From Oncomelania hupensis (taxonomy: Eukaryota; Mollusca; Gastropoda; Littorinimorpha; Pomatiopsidae): a DNA stretch of 64,000 nt. The position numbers and the translations under genes were made by a program. Below the pieces are notes generated by a model. It worked only from the letters and a program-made list of their open reading frames with translations, was not told the origin of the DNA and ran no database searches. Below, piece by piece: positions 45,048 through 57,186 of the stretch (its first letter is position 1; each line of letters starts with the position of its first letter). The stretch covers positions 34,108,742 to 34,172,741 of the forward strand of contig CM072523.1 of assembly GCA_036898135.1 (NCBI GenBank), read 5' to 3'.

Positions 45048-45171
45048 GATGCATTTAAAAAATTGTTTTCCTTACCAGTGCTAGGAAAGTTTAGATCTAC
45101 ATGGAAGCCATGTAAATGATGTGATGCTGAACCTGGTCTTGAGACAAAATAGGAAATTTTCCTACCAATTT

Positions 45172-45173
<2 letters not shown>

Positions 45174-45229
<56 letters not shown>
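45174..45229. repeat. (TC)n microsatellite
   Basis: A pure TC run inside transposon T, followed by a T-run. Confidence 0.95.
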
Positions 45230-45236
<7 letters not shown>

Positions 45237-46120
45237 GTTTGTTTTCCATTTTCACTTTTATTTTGAAAAACGTACATGAAATTTGAAAATGTTTATAATG
45301 ATAATGGTAATGGTAATAGCTAAAGTGTTATGCATTAACAAGATTTTACAATACATTTGTAAACACATTGGATGTGTGTGTTTATATTGGATGCAGAAGT
45401 TTCCAGTTTTGTTGCGAATCGCGTGATTCACATTAGTGCTACACCAAACCTCCATTTGCTATGGTTTTTCTGATAAATTGCTACACCACAACCCCAAAAA
45501 CCCTTGACAGGTATGCGTTCTTCACAGCAGTGTCGACTGAAATGGTCTTGTGTTCAGGAGGGCAATACAAAATAAAATTTAAAAATGACGATGGGATTAC
45601 AGATCCTTCACAAATTCTGCCTCTAATCTGTGGAATGGCCTTCCTCTTCAGCTGAAAGAGTGACAGCTTGTTCTCATTCAAGATCTGTTCTTATACTTTG
45701 TCATGAACCTCAGAACTGTACGGTTAGAAAAGCCACTTTGGGCAGAAATATTTTTTTAAATTTTTTTTTTCAGGTATTGTTCTACCCTGTCATTGTTGAC
45801 ATGGTCACTGCCAGCCTGCAGAGGTCTTTACCTCTGTGGAATACCTGCCGTCCTTTGTTGTGATGTGTAAATGACTCCATCTATTCCAGCTCTTTTACCT
45901 ATTATTATAATTTATAATCGAAAATGTGTGTGTGTGTGTGTGTTGTGTGTGTGGGAGAGAGAGTTAGAGAGAAGAGTGTCTGTCTGTCTGCCTGTCTCTG
46001 CGTATTCTCAATAAAAATTCACAGTTTGGCCAAAGAGCTTAATGATAGAAAGAGGAGGAACTTGGTACAAAACCGCGAGACGAAAAGTATGAGTTATGCT
46101 CCCTTGTCGACATGCTGAAA

Positions 46121-46260
46121 ATGGCTCGTGGCAGAAAGTCAAAAGGCGACCGAGTGAAACAGGGCGGTGACCTTTGCACAGCCATCAATTGCCATAATGC
46201 CAGATACAAGAAAAGTTGTGTTGGCAAGTCCTTTTTCAAATTTCCAAGAGGCAAAGAAAG
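46121..46260 (+). CDS. THAP-type zinc-finger first exon
   Basis: Starts MARGRKSKGDRVKQGGDL, then CTAINCHNARYKKSCVGK and SFFKFPRGKER. These are the C-x4-C pair and F-FP motif of a THAP domain. It ends at AAAG|GTAAAT, a canonical donor in phase 2 within the Arg codon, exactly the position used in the exon at 15593. An upstream in-frame Met is separated by a stop, so this Met is chosen. The second THAP exon was not found in the next few kb. It is either a host DNA-binding gene or a P-element-related transposase. Confidence 0.65.
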
Positions 46261-46914
46261 GTAAATTGCAAAATTTTGTGTTTATGTAGGCCTAAACTAA
46301 GAACGCTGCAGTATTGTTAGTGTTAAAACAATCGGAGAGCGGCTTGAATGATTCATGTTATACCTATGTGCTAAATCCAAAACAGTTTGCTTGCTGACAG
46401 TTTACGTTCAACAGGTCGCTCACTGTTTACGTTATTGCTAGGTTGTTTGACTATAGGTAGATGTCAGATTGGCAGTTTGGCTTCGTCAAACTGCTTATGT
46501 TAACAAGTTAAATTAGACTAAGTCTGTTTTCTCCTCGTGATCAAATACTGTGCAAGATAGCCCCTTACCTAGGCACCAAAATGGTCCTTGATCTGTTGTA
46601 ATCCCTTTTCGTTTGAGTGTAAACGGGAAAAAAAGTAATCTAGAAACTCAGTCCTTGTTCTGATCTGTGAATTTCTGCGCATTAGATCTATATTGCGTGG
46701 AAGGTTGTAGTCTAGGTTCTGATTGTTCTGTCTGATTAATTAATTATTTTCCATGAAGTGACTGATGTTATTAGGCCAGTGATGTGGGAGGTGAGAGGGT
46801 TGGGGGGTAGGGGGACACCTGATATAAATTAAATTCACACCATTAGTGAAACATTTTGTTATTGTGCTTTATTGTGATTAATTGATTGAATGACAGAGCT
46901 CTCTCTTCCCCCAA

Positions 46915-46924
<10 letters not shown>

Positions 46925-46962
<38 letters not shown>

Positions 46963-46963
46963 A
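46925..46963. repeat. C-run and (TC)n microsatellite
   Basis: A C-run near 46914-46924 precedes the TC repeat. Confidence 0.9.
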
Positions 46964-47264
46964 CGATTACGGATTTACACAGTTTCAGATAAATGAGACA
47001 GTCTGTCATGCATATTTTTATTTTAAAATATCTGTCGTTGATTAAAAAATAATAAATTCCAGGGCAGAAAACGAACCTATGACATACACACATAAGCAGC
47101 ATAAAAGCACCTAATAAATGTCAATAAGTAAACATTTTTAAAAAAAAAAGACAGCAGTAGCGGAATGTTAATAATAATGATGGTTAAAAGTTTGGTTTTT
47201 GCAAACGTTGCCATAAAAATTTTCTTTTGCAATGGCATAGGCTCTATAAGTTACCACGCACAGA

Positions 47265-47555
47265 TCATTCATATAGCAGATGTTGAAATATAGCCAGCCC
47301 GAGCAAAGGGAAATAATCCGTGAGAGCGTCTCGCATTTTTGTATATGACATAATGGAAGTTCCCCCTCTTTCCGTAATAAGCTCTTTGGTTTGGCTCTCA
47401 GCATCACCACATTTGGCAAGGACATTGGAGAGAGCATGTCTATGTTTCCTCACGTCTATGCATTTCAGATCAGAGCAGAGACCATACCGAGTCAGGACGA
47501 ACAACGAGAGCACTAGCACAGTAAAGGCGGACTCTATCAATAACACTTTTAACAT
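47265..47555 (-). CDS. Third, diverged signal-peptide exon of the receptor family
   Basis: The open frame starts MLKVLLIESAFTVLVLSLFV and continues LTRYGLCSD. This matches the ESAFT...LxVLTRxGLCS pattern of the exons at 22.4 and 44.0 kb on the same strand. Beyond GLCS the sequence diverges and the frame runs to 97 residues. The conserved donor of the other copies is not evident, so the exon end is uncertain. It may start the gene whose remaining exons are lost, or be a relic. Confidence 0.5.
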   Translation of the reverse strand: MLKVLLIESAFTVLVLSLFVLTRYGLCSDLKCIDVRKHRHALSNVLAKCGDAESQTKELITERGGTSIMSYTKMRDALTDYFPLLGLAIFQHLLYE

Positions 47556-47610
47556 TCGCCCATATGCTTGTGATCACACAGTAATAGGTGTTTATTAAAG
47601 TAATAATTTA

Positions 47611-47646
47611 CACACACACACACACACACCCGCACACACACGCACC

Positions 47647-47682
<36 letters not shown>
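47611..47682. repeat. (CA)n microsatellite
   Basis: CA repeat with CCGCA interruptions. Confidence 0.95.
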
Positions 47683-47684
<2 letters not shown>

Positions 47685-48453
47685 CGCGCGAGCTGAAACA
47701 TGAACATTTTCAAAACGTTAATTTTCTTGACAGCGTTGTGACTGCTTTATTCTAATGAAGCAAAAGGAAAACGTGGAATGATAGGCCACTATAGGAACAA
47801 TCTGCCAGCAAACACTTGTCAAAATCGGCTAAGCCCATTTTTACATACAGCGCAAACCATGAAAGTAAAAATGTTGAAATTTGGTTCAGTTAGTCTTGAG
47901 ATCAGGCAAAAATGTGTTTTGTACATAACAAGTGAAGTTCGGGACAAAAGACCTAGCGACTGACCAACAAATGAACTGCTACTGCTCATGATTTGAAGTA
48001 TCTGTATATTAAAATGATACAAAATCGGTTCAGCCGTTTTTGAGATATTGAGCAAAACGTATTTACGGCAACAAAATAACTCCAGTGACCATGACCTTTG
48101 CGGTAGAGCAAATATGATTGCAAAGGGGGCAGTCCACTAACAAAGGATTGAAATTTGATCAAAATTCTGTAATGGTTCTTGGGATATGGCGTCAGACTGA
48201 CCGACCAAAAGACCAACAGTCAGACATTTTAGCTCGTTCTGTTTCCCCGACTATTTTAAAGTATTTCCAGATAAGTCTGCAAATACAAACAGGAGTGTGA
48301 GTTCAAGAAGGAAGATGGTGAAGGTGGGGGGAGGGGGGTAGGGAAACAAGCACACGGGATAAACAATAATTGAGGAAAGTAATAAAAATGGTTTACAGAG
48401 CAAGAGCAAAGTACTAATTATGTTAATTTTGTTGTAGTGAAAATGAAAAAAAA

Positions 48454-48620
<167 letters not shown>

Positions 48621-49644
48621 CAGATATGTTGGTTGCAGGCATGACGTTTATTATTGTATGAACTTTATCAAATTGGTATTGCCTTATTAATGTATTGTAC
48701 ATGCACTGCTTTTCAAATTACCTTGCTGTTCATTGGTACAATAAAAATTATGATTCTGATTCTGAATAATTTTTCTTTAAAAAATGTATATATAAAAAAA
48801 AAGAATTCACAAACAATCCATACTAAGACCTTACTATCTATTGTTGATCAATATAAAATATCACAAGGGACAGGAAATATGTTTTGAAAGATCCGTAGGA
48901 ACAGGTACAGGAAACTTATTGTTTCAATTACTCTAAATTGAGTGGACACTACAGTTTTATAGTATTATGTCCGGGGGTGTGATTAATGTACAGCTTTGTC
49001 GGCGGCGCCGTCGTCATCATCATCATTATCACCATATTATCCTCCTCCTCCTCCTCCTCATCATCATCCTCGTCATCATCATCATCATCATCAGCTTCAT
49101 CGTCGTCGTCATCATCATCATCACTACCACCACCTTCATCATCAAAATCTGGTTCTTCTTCTTCCTCCTCCTCATCATTATAATCAGTGAATATGTACTC
49201 TAGTGATTAAGAACAGATGTTTGAGATCATAACATAACATTGGAGTTGCAAGCAGTGCACATATTTTAATTCCAGTCTTACTGTTTAACAAATATACTCA
49301 TGCTCATTACCTTGGTAGTAGGCTCTATGGCTGGTGTAAATGGCATTCTTACAACAAGGCTGAAATTAGTTGGCAAAATAAGCGAACAATGGGTGGACAA
49401 ATGTAGTACCAAATCATTTTATTTTCTTTTTTCAACAATAAGTAAGTAAAGTTTTGTGATTGGGGTTCATCAGACAGGGTGATACTTTCTAACTGGTCAA
49501 ACACACAGCTATGTGTTACATCCTTGGTTTGAAATCACAGCTTTGTATTACAGAAAGCTTGACAAATAAAACAGAAAATCTTCGACAAGACCAAAGCAAT
49601 TAGACAAAAAGCAATTGCCACATCATTACAGCCTACGTACTGTA

Positions 49645-49945
49645 TTCCTATCCCATCCTATCCCGTAACTCGACGGTCGTAGGGACACCACAGATGATCG
49701 TTTAACCAGCGTACTTTCTCTTCCTCTGTCCTCAGCAACCCTCATGGCTTCGCTCAGTGTCAAGACAGTCCATTCTCGAATGTTGTCCTCCCACCTCTTT
49801 TTCGGTGTCCCTCTTCTTTTGCCTACTTGAACCGTGCCTTGAAGGATGGTCTTTGCAAGGCCTGATGCTCTTGTGTTGTGGTCATACCATCGGAGTTTCC
49901 GTTTCTTCACCACTGTGCGCATGTCATCGTGTTGTCCAATGGCTG
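49645..49945 (-). pseudogene. RTE LINE 3' end
   Basis: The minus-strand frame shows VKKRKLRWYDHNTRASGLAK and KKRWEDNIREWTVLTLSEAM, followed by the GGGATAGGATGGGATAGG-type tail. Confidence 0.88.
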
Positions 49946-49982
49946 TAGAACCTACTTATTTTTAACCAACATTTTCAAGATC

Positions 49983-50155
49983 CTGTCCTATCCTATCCTA
50001 TCCCGTAACTCGAATGTCGTAGGGGCACCACAGATGATCGTTTAACGAACGTACTCCATCTTTCCCTGTCCTCAGCAACCATGATGGTTTCGCTCAGTGT
50101 CAAACCAGTCCATTCTCGAATGTTGTCTTCCCACCTCCCTCTCGGTCTCCTTCAA
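49983..50155 (-). mobile_element. Second RTE LINE 3' end, immediately adjacent
   Basis: A shorter copy of the same RTE 3' end in the same orientation, starting TCCTATCCTATCCTATCCCG. Two independent truncated insertions lie side by side. Confidence 0.85.
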
Positions 50156-51134
50156 GATCAAAAGTTAAATACTTTTTTTTACAAAATCTGTCTGCCAAAC
50201 ATGATATAAAATAGATATGTACAAGAAATTTTAATAACGTGACCCACACGCACATATAGACATAATATTTTCATACAGGAGTGATGGGGTCGGGGTAGTG
50301 TGGAGTCGAAGTGGGAAAGTACACAAGGGAAACAATCCATAGAAGGAAGTAATCAACACAAATATTTAGAAAGCAATAACAAGGAACATAATCATTTTAC
50401 AGGTTTTTTGTGTCAAACTAATTAACCAACTAATCAACCAATTAATATATCACCATGGTTATGAACTATCTAACAAAATAAATGCGCTGTTCATCTGTGG
50501 ATGACGAACTATGACAGGATAGTCACCCAAATTAAAGTTAGACAAACTCCAAAAGTTAGTAAACCACCTGATTGACCTTTAATTAAGTTGACGAAATTCA
50601 ACATTTATCATTGAGCATGACTGACTGACCAACCGACACGGAGACTGTTTTTTTAAGCCTCACCAAGTTATGATTCTGCCTTCTGGATGAGGGATTACTA
50701 ATATACAGATGTACTTAAGTTGATTAAACATAGATAATTGGAGATACATTAACACCATCACAATCTGTTCATCACTGTCTCTTACAATGCATAGCTTTAA
50801 AACAGTACACGGGCACTGTACAACAAACGGGAAAAGAAAAAAAGACCCTAGCGGATCATAAACCCCATTCAGCTGACTAAACACCACTGATCCCCCCTTT
50901 CCCTTCTAATCACCCCCTTCCCATCCCATATTGCCCCATTAGGAACGAAGCAAAAGTTTGTAAAGAGGGGTGACTTGGTAGGGGAGAAAGGGTGAATGCA
51001 GGAGCTGGGGGAGGTAGCGACACAACGACTAAAACAAACTTCCATGGCGACGCCTGATGGGATCATGAACAGCTATACACGTATAAAGGACGCTTAAGAG
51101 TATGTGTAACTCCAAGCTTCTGCAAGCACACATT

Positions 51135-51225
51135 TTTGAATCCTATCCTTCTCTTGTAACTCGAAGGTCGTTGGGGCACCATAGATGATCGTTTAACTAG
51201 CGCACTCCATCTTTCTCTGTTCTCA
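51135..51225 (-). mobile_element. RTE LINE 3' end relic
   Basis: AATCCTATCCTTCTCTTGTA and GGTCGTTGGGGCACCATAGA match the RTE end and sit at the position equivalent to the RTE at 33890, after GCTTCTGCAAGCACACAT. The insertion therefore predates the local duplication. Confidence 0.8.
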
Positions 51226-51335
51226 TTTTTGATCACAGATAAACAAACCTCAGCAATGACCGACTGTATGTGAGGAAAAAAAATAAAAATGACAATCTTC
51301 ACAATGATTTCTGAAGAGGAAAAAAATGTACACAT

Positions 51336-52265
51336 TTAATTTCTTGTAGAAAACCTTTTGGTTTAGAACATATAAAACAAATATACGTTTCCATCAGTGG
51401 AAAATGGTGAGAGGACATATAAAGCAAGTTAATCCGTTGACACTAGTGTACTAATGTTAACAATTTCAGCTGTACAATAAAATCAACATTTATAATTAGG
51501 TTTAAGTCACTTATCAAAACTGCAGTCAAACCTCCATGTTCACGTGGTTTCGTGACTGGCTGATATTCGATCATCCAAAAACGCTAACCACTATTTACGT
51601 ATCTGACTGACATATCAACTGATAGACCAAAACTACCACTACATTACGAGATATAAAAGAGATTCAATTAAAATCTCAAGTAGTAGATAACTCACCACTA
51701 TTTTACTGTCAATGCTACTTCTCATTTTGGATGATTTTCCTTCATTTTCACTTCTTTTGTCTTCTCCATCAATGAATCAGATTCAGATTTGTATGCACTA
51801 TTGTACGTTAACATTATGTGGTCAGTGTTCGTATCGTCAACAGAGTTAAGACGTAATAAGAGTTTTCGGTGTGTTGTACTGGTTAGTGGGTATCTCTACA
51901 TACATTATAAAGTTCAGTTTCAACTAAAGAGGCGATCTTGGCTCCAGATGAGCGTCAGAGATCTATCAAACATAGGCTATGTGTAGGCGGGTGCTTCAAC
52001 ACCATCTAGTGTCAATGGGTTTAAAGGTCAGCATCGTTTGTGGGATGTCTGCGCTGATTGCCTCTGTAGCATTCCAATTCACGCCGATAAAAGTAAAAGG
52101 TATATGGAAGGTTTTTGTGAATTTGACTGAGGAATCATGTTTATTCCATTATGCCAATACAATGTTGCAAAGTCATATCATCCGATAGTGATGGTGATGG
52201 ATTTTCAAAAAAATCAGCGAACCAACGAGTTTGTTAGTGCCTCTCGCTTCTGCTCGTAGTCTCCT
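51336..52265. other. No recognised gene
   Basis: Downstream region of receptor gene 1 on its strand. Short frames without known domains. The 3' UTR of the tail exon is expected here, but no clear AATAAA could be assigned. Confidence 0.4.
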
Positions 52266-52299
52266 TTAAAGGTGACTGTTCTCATACCAAAGGTCACAA

Positions 52300-53825
52300 T
52301 CATCCTTTTGTTCCGGGTTTGCTTTTTTCAGCAGGGTTATAACTGACGTAACCACCATCTTGTTCATTGTTTGGTTGTTTTGCAGGGTCGTACGGGACGA
52401 AACCATCATCTTGGTTTTTATTTGGTTGTTTCGCAGGGTCATAATTGACATAACCGCCATCTTGTTCCTTGTTTGGGTGTTTCGCAGGGTCGTAGGGTAC
52501 GAAACCGTCATCTTGGTTTTTATTTGGTTGTTTCGCAGGGTCATAATTGACATAACCGCCATCTTGTTCCTTGTTTGGTTGTTTCGCAGGGTCGCAGGGT
52601 TCGAAACCGTCATCTTGGTGTTTGTTTGGTTGTTTTGCGGGGTCATAATTAACATAACCGCCATCTTGTTCCTTGTTTGGTTGTTTCGCAGGGTCGTAGG
52701 GTACGAAACCGTCATCTTGGTTTTTATTTGGTTGTTTCGCAGGGTCATAATTGACATAACCGCCATCTTGTTCCTTGTTTGGGTGTTTCGCAGGACCATA
52801 ATTGATGTAACCACCATCTTGTTCCTCGTTTGATTGTTTAGAACGATCGTAATTGACGTAACCCCCATCTTGTTTCATGTTTGGTTGTTCGTCAAAATAA
52901 GCGCCATCTTGTTTCTTGTGTGGCTGTTCAGTAGGATCGTACGGGACGTATCCATCATCTTGCTGTGCAGGTTGTTGGGTTGTTTGTAATGCAGCCGATG
53001 AGAGAGCATCACGTGTCAGTAACTGCAGCACCTGATGGTGGGGGACGTATCCATCCTTCAAGGTGCCCGGAATATCAGTCGTGGGAACGGCGGTCTTTGC
53101 TGTGGCCAAGGATGGCATGAATTCATGTGAAACATAGTCATTCTTGAAATTTGACATTTGCTTTTTTGCACAAGCGTGCGGATTTAGCGTGGGGCCTTCT
53201 TCTAAAGTAACAATAAGGCTTTCTGGTATAAGAATCTTCTCTGTGGAACAGTTCTGTGTAGGGCGTTGTTGCATTGGGCATGTTGCCTGTTTTGGTCGTA
53301 AGTAACCGTCTGGATCCTCGTCGACGTTAGGCTTGATGGACAAGTAAGATGCCACAGATCCGGTGTCTAACTCTTCGCTTTCTTTGTCATCTACAAGTAG
53401 TTGGCGACTCCGGAGATTTGAAGGTGATGAAGTGGCACTGTTGGGATCTGAAGACGTTGGCAAGTCTTGCGGCATTGCAGCGGCATTGGAAGTTCCGCCA
53501 CACGGAATGTATCCATCAGGTCCATGTGGGAGAGGTCTGGTTTCCAGCATTAACCCAGTGTTTTCAACACTAACCAAATGGTTCCAGTCAGCATCCATAC
53601 CGGTCTCAGGCAGTGGTTGTGGGCGAGGTGGTAGAGGGGGCACGAGAGCGCGGTCAGGCCTAATGCTGACCAAGGGAGTCTGTCTTGAGTTTGGGCTGTG
53701 AGGACCCGGATGTATGATGGGATTATCCTGGGGAAGATCGTACGCATCGCTCACTGCAGACAGTCTCACAGAAGCCATGGACATTGCTTGTCCTGTATAT
53801 GATTCTCGCTGTGTATGTGAACGCC
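52300..53825 (-). CDS. Receptor gene 1, cytoplasmic tail exon with expanded tyrosine repeats
   Basis: Acceptor TTTTACAG|GGCGTTCAC opens a frame of about 508 residues. In order there are AYDLPQDN, LVPPLPPRPQPLP (SH3-type ligand), GPDGYIPCG, VASYLSIKP, DGYLRPKQ, DGYVPHHQ and DGYVPYDP. About twelve 17-residue units follow, alternating NKEQDGGYVNYDPAKQP and NKNQDDGFVPYDPAKQP. The exon is homologous to 33984-35029 but with more repeats. Entry phase fits the transmembrane exon at 54992. Predicted cytosolic; YVN units fit Grb2-SH2 docking. A one-base gain in an A-run near 52330 shifts the last residues relative to the paralogue. Confidence 0.82.
52330..52935 (-). repeat. 51-bp coding repeats in 102-bp higher-order units
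   Basis: Within the tail exon, 51-bp units (17 codons) alternate between a YVNY type and an FVPY type, so identity is highest at 102-bp spacing. The plus-strand frame over this region is a shadow. Confidence 0.92.
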
Positions 53826-53977
53826 CTGTAAAATAAATAAATACATAAATTAATTAATGAACTTCAGAAAAAACACTTTAAAATGCAACTTTTTGTTGTA
53901 GAAGACAGAAGAGAGCGAATTGAGCCTAAAGTGAAAGAAGAAATGAAATTAAGAGAGAGGGGCGGAGAGAGAGAGCG

Positions 53978-54628
53978 TGTTACGTTGAGACTCGCGCGGC
54001 GGTCCGAATGGCGCGCGCGCGATAGATCTGTTCGTTTTAGTTTGCAAGGCATGCAATAATAGAGTGTATTTATCCTTGATTTGATTTTTCGTTGTTGTTA
54101 GAAGAAGCTTTGTATAACGTTGATAATTTTAGTTGGTCGATATTAATTGAGAATTTTCTAGAATTGGTTGTTTACTATCGATCGAAGCGTAATATGGATA
54201 ATTCTAGTGGTAACTATAGAAGTTTCCATCCCAAATAAGGTTGTATGACGTGAGACAGTGATGACAAAGCCTGTTCTGATTGGCTGTGGTGTGTCACGTT
54301 GGGGGTATTCTCGCCCTTTCTGGAGTGTAGAGAGACTATATATATATAGTGCCGCACTGTTTCAAGAGAGCTGTTGTGTTAGAGTTGAGAAAGTTGTAAA
54401 AAGTGGAAAGTTGATAGTCGAGAATTGTAAAGTGAAAAGCGATAGAACGATTGTATGCAGTTGTTGATGTATGCTGAATAAAAGTGGAAAACTTCAAACG
54501 ACGACTTCTGCCTTGTTGATGATTGAATGGGTTGCGTGGATAAACGAATCTGAGTTACACCTATCAGGATTTCAAGCATCGGGGCTGAATCAACTACTGA
54601 TAGAGAAAAAACAACATCGAGTGTAACA
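53978..54628 (+). mobile_element. Solo LTR, family C, copy 2
   Basis: Termini TGTTACGTTGAGAC and CGAGTGTAACA. It contains a TATATATATA box near 54340, TGAATAAAAG and CATCGGGGCTGAATC. GAGAGCG is repeated directly at 53971-53977 and 54629-54635. It lies in the last intron of receptor gene 1, opposite to the gene. Confidence 0.88.
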
Positions 54629-54923
54629 GAGAGCGATAGAGAGAGAGAGCAATGTACATTGGATGATTTAATAGGACAAAGGTGTTAGGCTCTAAAGAAT
54701 AGTCTTACAACCTATATTAAACGATAATCAATTAACACATAAACAGTGTAACATCAACCAACAGCCTAACAATAAAAAAAACTTTCAGTATAAATTAATG
54801 AAAGAAATAAATAATCAATGGGAAAATAAAATAAAATAGAGATGCTAAGTCTATAAAATTCTACGCCAGATCAATCATTTACATATATAGTTATGCCACT
54901 TATTGTAATAGGTTTCTATTCAA

Positions 54924-54925
<2 letters not shown>

Positions 54926-54984
<59 letters not shown>
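54926..54984. repeat. (GA)n microsatellite in receptor 1 intron
   Basis: A pure GA run starting seven bases beyond the donor of the transmembrane exon. Confidence 0.95.
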
Positions 54985-54988
<4 letters not shown>

Positions 54989-54991
54989 CAC

Positions 54992-55196
54992 TTTTTCGTT
55001 TTCTCCAGCAAGCGACAGCAGTCCACGCGCAGAATGCCAGAGTGACGCAGCATCCACCTGTTACCGCTGTTACCACAATTACAGTGTTGGTCTCAAAGTT
55101 GATTGATGTCTCAGATTTCCTGTTCTCAGTATTGTTCAGGACACTGGCAGGGATGGTTTCCGTCCTGGTGACTGGAACATCATCATTTAACAATGG
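54992..55196 (-). CDS. Receptor gene 1, transmembrane exon
   Basis: Acceptor CTTATTACAG|CCATTG and donor GAAAAA|GTGAAA give 205 nt. The exon encodes a juxtamembrane stretch (NDDVPVTRTETIPASVLNNT, with an N-glycosylation sequon) and then one hydrophobic segment, TVIVVTAVTGGCCVTLAFCA plus WTAVACW. The stop-transfer RKRK follows. This is a type I single-pass membrane anchor. The donor phase (1) fits the tail exon exactly. Entry is phase 0, whereas the EGF exon upstream leaves in phase 1, so an exon is missing between them or the splice choice differs. Low-complexity CT DNA fills that interval. Confidence 0.75.
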
Positions 55197-55219
55197 CTGT
55201 AATAAGTAATACCTAGAGT

Positions 55220-55276
55220 GTACACTCTCTCTCTCTTTCTTTCTCTCTCTCCCCCCCCTCTTTCTCTCTCTCTCCC

Positions 55277-55311
<35 letters not shown>

Positions 55312-55420
55312 CCTTCTCTCCCCTCACCAACCCTCCCCACCCCTTTAACTCTAATTATAATCATCCTAGAATCTACTCTTTCTCTCTCTTTCTCTCTCTC
55401 TCTCTCACCACCTTAGTATC
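55220..55420. repeat. Interrupted (CT)n tract
   Basis: CT/CCT-rich low-complexity sequence between the transmembrane and EGF exons. Confidence 0.9.
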
Positions 55421-55504
55421 TACTTACCTTGTATTACATTACTCATAACGGTATACTTATTTTGATGGTGTCCATGGTGAGTGCCAATAGTACAAATTAA
55501 TTTA

Positions 55505-55690
<186 letters not shown>

Positions 55691-55907
55691 TTACATTACA
55701 TGCTTATTGCTTTAACACACCGACTCAACCAAAACTTTTTAGTTTTGAGGGTAGGTCAGCCAGGCAAGCTATAAATAGCTTCGCTGATGGTACCTTTCCT
55801 TTCCTTTCACTGGAAGGGAGGATGCAGGCAAGCTATAAATAGCCCACAGCCAGCAAAATATGGAGGCACTAAACAGTGCTGCTCACATAGGCATTGAGCT
55901 GGTGTTT

Positions 55908-55970
55908 TAGGTCCAGCGGACTCTTCCGAGCCAAATCAGGACCGGACAACCCCTGAACCGCATTAAAAAA
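55908..55970 (-). mobile_element. 5'-truncated family R retroposon, minus strand
   Basis: TAGGTCCAGCGGACTCTTCC and GAGCCAAATCAGGACCGGAC are the reverse complement of the family's 3' end. The AATC tail is missing. Confidence 0.8.
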
Positions 55971-56227
55971 AATTAAGTTCGGGTCAGCAGGTTATAGATT
56001 CAAAGAGGAAAGACCTATTTTGCTTATGGTTGTGCATTTTCTAGACTTTTAAGTTCTATAAAGGGGTTGACAGGGCTGATTAGGCAGTGAGAGTATTTAT
56101 TCAGTGACAGACAGATTGCAGCGTTGTTATAAGATAAAGTTAGCTCTGGTATCAAAGGCGTTTGTTGTAGAAATAGCCATTTTTGGAGGAGTGGTAAAGC
56201 GAAAAAAAAAGTAGCATAGCTTACTTC

Positions 56228-56311
56228 ATTCCTATCCTATCCTATCCTATTCCGTAATACGGATGTCGTAGGGGCACCACAGGTGATCGTTTAACCAGCG
56301 TACTCCATCTC
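56228..56311 (-). mobile_element. RTE LINE 3' end fragment
   Basis: CCTATCCTATCCTATTCCGT and GTCGTAGGGGCACCACAGGT, followed by TGATCGTTTAACCAGCGTAC, match the RTE 3' end. It lies in an intron of receptor gene 1. Confidence 0.85.
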
Positions 56312-57186
56312 TTACTTCACTTGGTGAGTTTATAGTCTAGTCTGTGACTGTTGCCTTGTTGGCATGTGGGTTCTTGTGAGGTGACGTCACTTGTGCTAGT
56401 AGTCAGTTAGACTTGAGGATTGGTAGTGTTTAGTACATTAGTGCTGTGTCAGTCTTCAACACCGCGCCGGGGCAACTCGGCGGTGATTCCTGTGCACCAT
56501 AAGCCCTATTTGGTACGTAAAACCCACATGCTATTTTGTCGGCGATTCTGTGTGGGGTGCGCGCATGCTTGCGCTTGCGTAAGGTTGCACTGCGTTGTGG
56601 CGTGGCTGTGATAGTAAGCATGAGTGGTGATGAGTAGAGGCGTGAAATGCGTGTGACAGTTATTTCGACAACCTTCGTGCGGTACATTATTCCATAGTAT
56701 TATCACATATTTTATTTTCATTTGGTGCTTATAATTATGTGCAATTACTTAACTGTATAGATTTTAATGGGATAGGCATGATGACAATTTTGGTGGAATA
56801 TATATGTAGTTAGTGCCACCACGAAGAGAAAACCCTAGTAACCATTTGGTAGAAAGCGTCCAATATTACCAAGGTGACCATACAGACCTCATAAACAAAT
56901 GAGAAGTTTTGGAAGAGTTTTCAAGAAAAAAGGAAGGTGACTGATCTAGCGAAGAAGAAGATATTATAGTAGATTGATAGAACAGAGCAGGAATGAGAAA
57001 GAACAAAGGAGAAAGACAGCGACAGTGGGAATTTATAGTACTAAATTTTCAGAAAGTGAGGATACTATTTATACAGAAACCTCGGTACCCAACGGGGGAT
57101 CCTAGAAGTAAAGTAATTATGTGTTGTTGTTGTTCTAATTATGGTATTAGTGTGTATCTTTTCAAAAATAAATGTATGTGAATTAC

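Larger units (their letters stand above)
44597..45516 (+). mobile_element. DNA transposon T remnant with inverted ends
   Basis: The left end ATACCTGTCAATTGCTACGG and the reverse complement of the right end ATACCTGTCAAGGGTTTTTG share ATACCTGTCAA, an inverted terminus. Inside are a transposase-like start, a palindromic junction, a TC microsatellite (45174-45229) and the 265-bp end segment also found at 36108. I did not find a clear target duplication. Confidence 0.6.
48640..51130. repeat. Receptor 3' flank, duplicated (copy C)
   Basis: Collinear with 29500-32268 and 33766-33880. Examples are ATTATGATTCTGATTCTGAA, TTGGAGTTGCAAGCAGTGCA, GACTGACTGACCAACCGACA and ACAACGACTAAAACAAACTT. It lacks the S1 SINE, the family R fragment and the foldback element present in copy B. 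It contains RTE relics of its own. No coding sequence is recognised; a TCA/TCC trinucleotide tract lies at 49010-49180. Confidence 0.85.

Noticed and set aside
52266..52868. Frames overlapping the tail repeats on the plus strand and in another minus frame
   Set aside because: They are shadows of the 51-bp coding repeat. Only the minus frame with YVNY/FVPY units has a splice acceptor and a paralogue that keeps the same frame.
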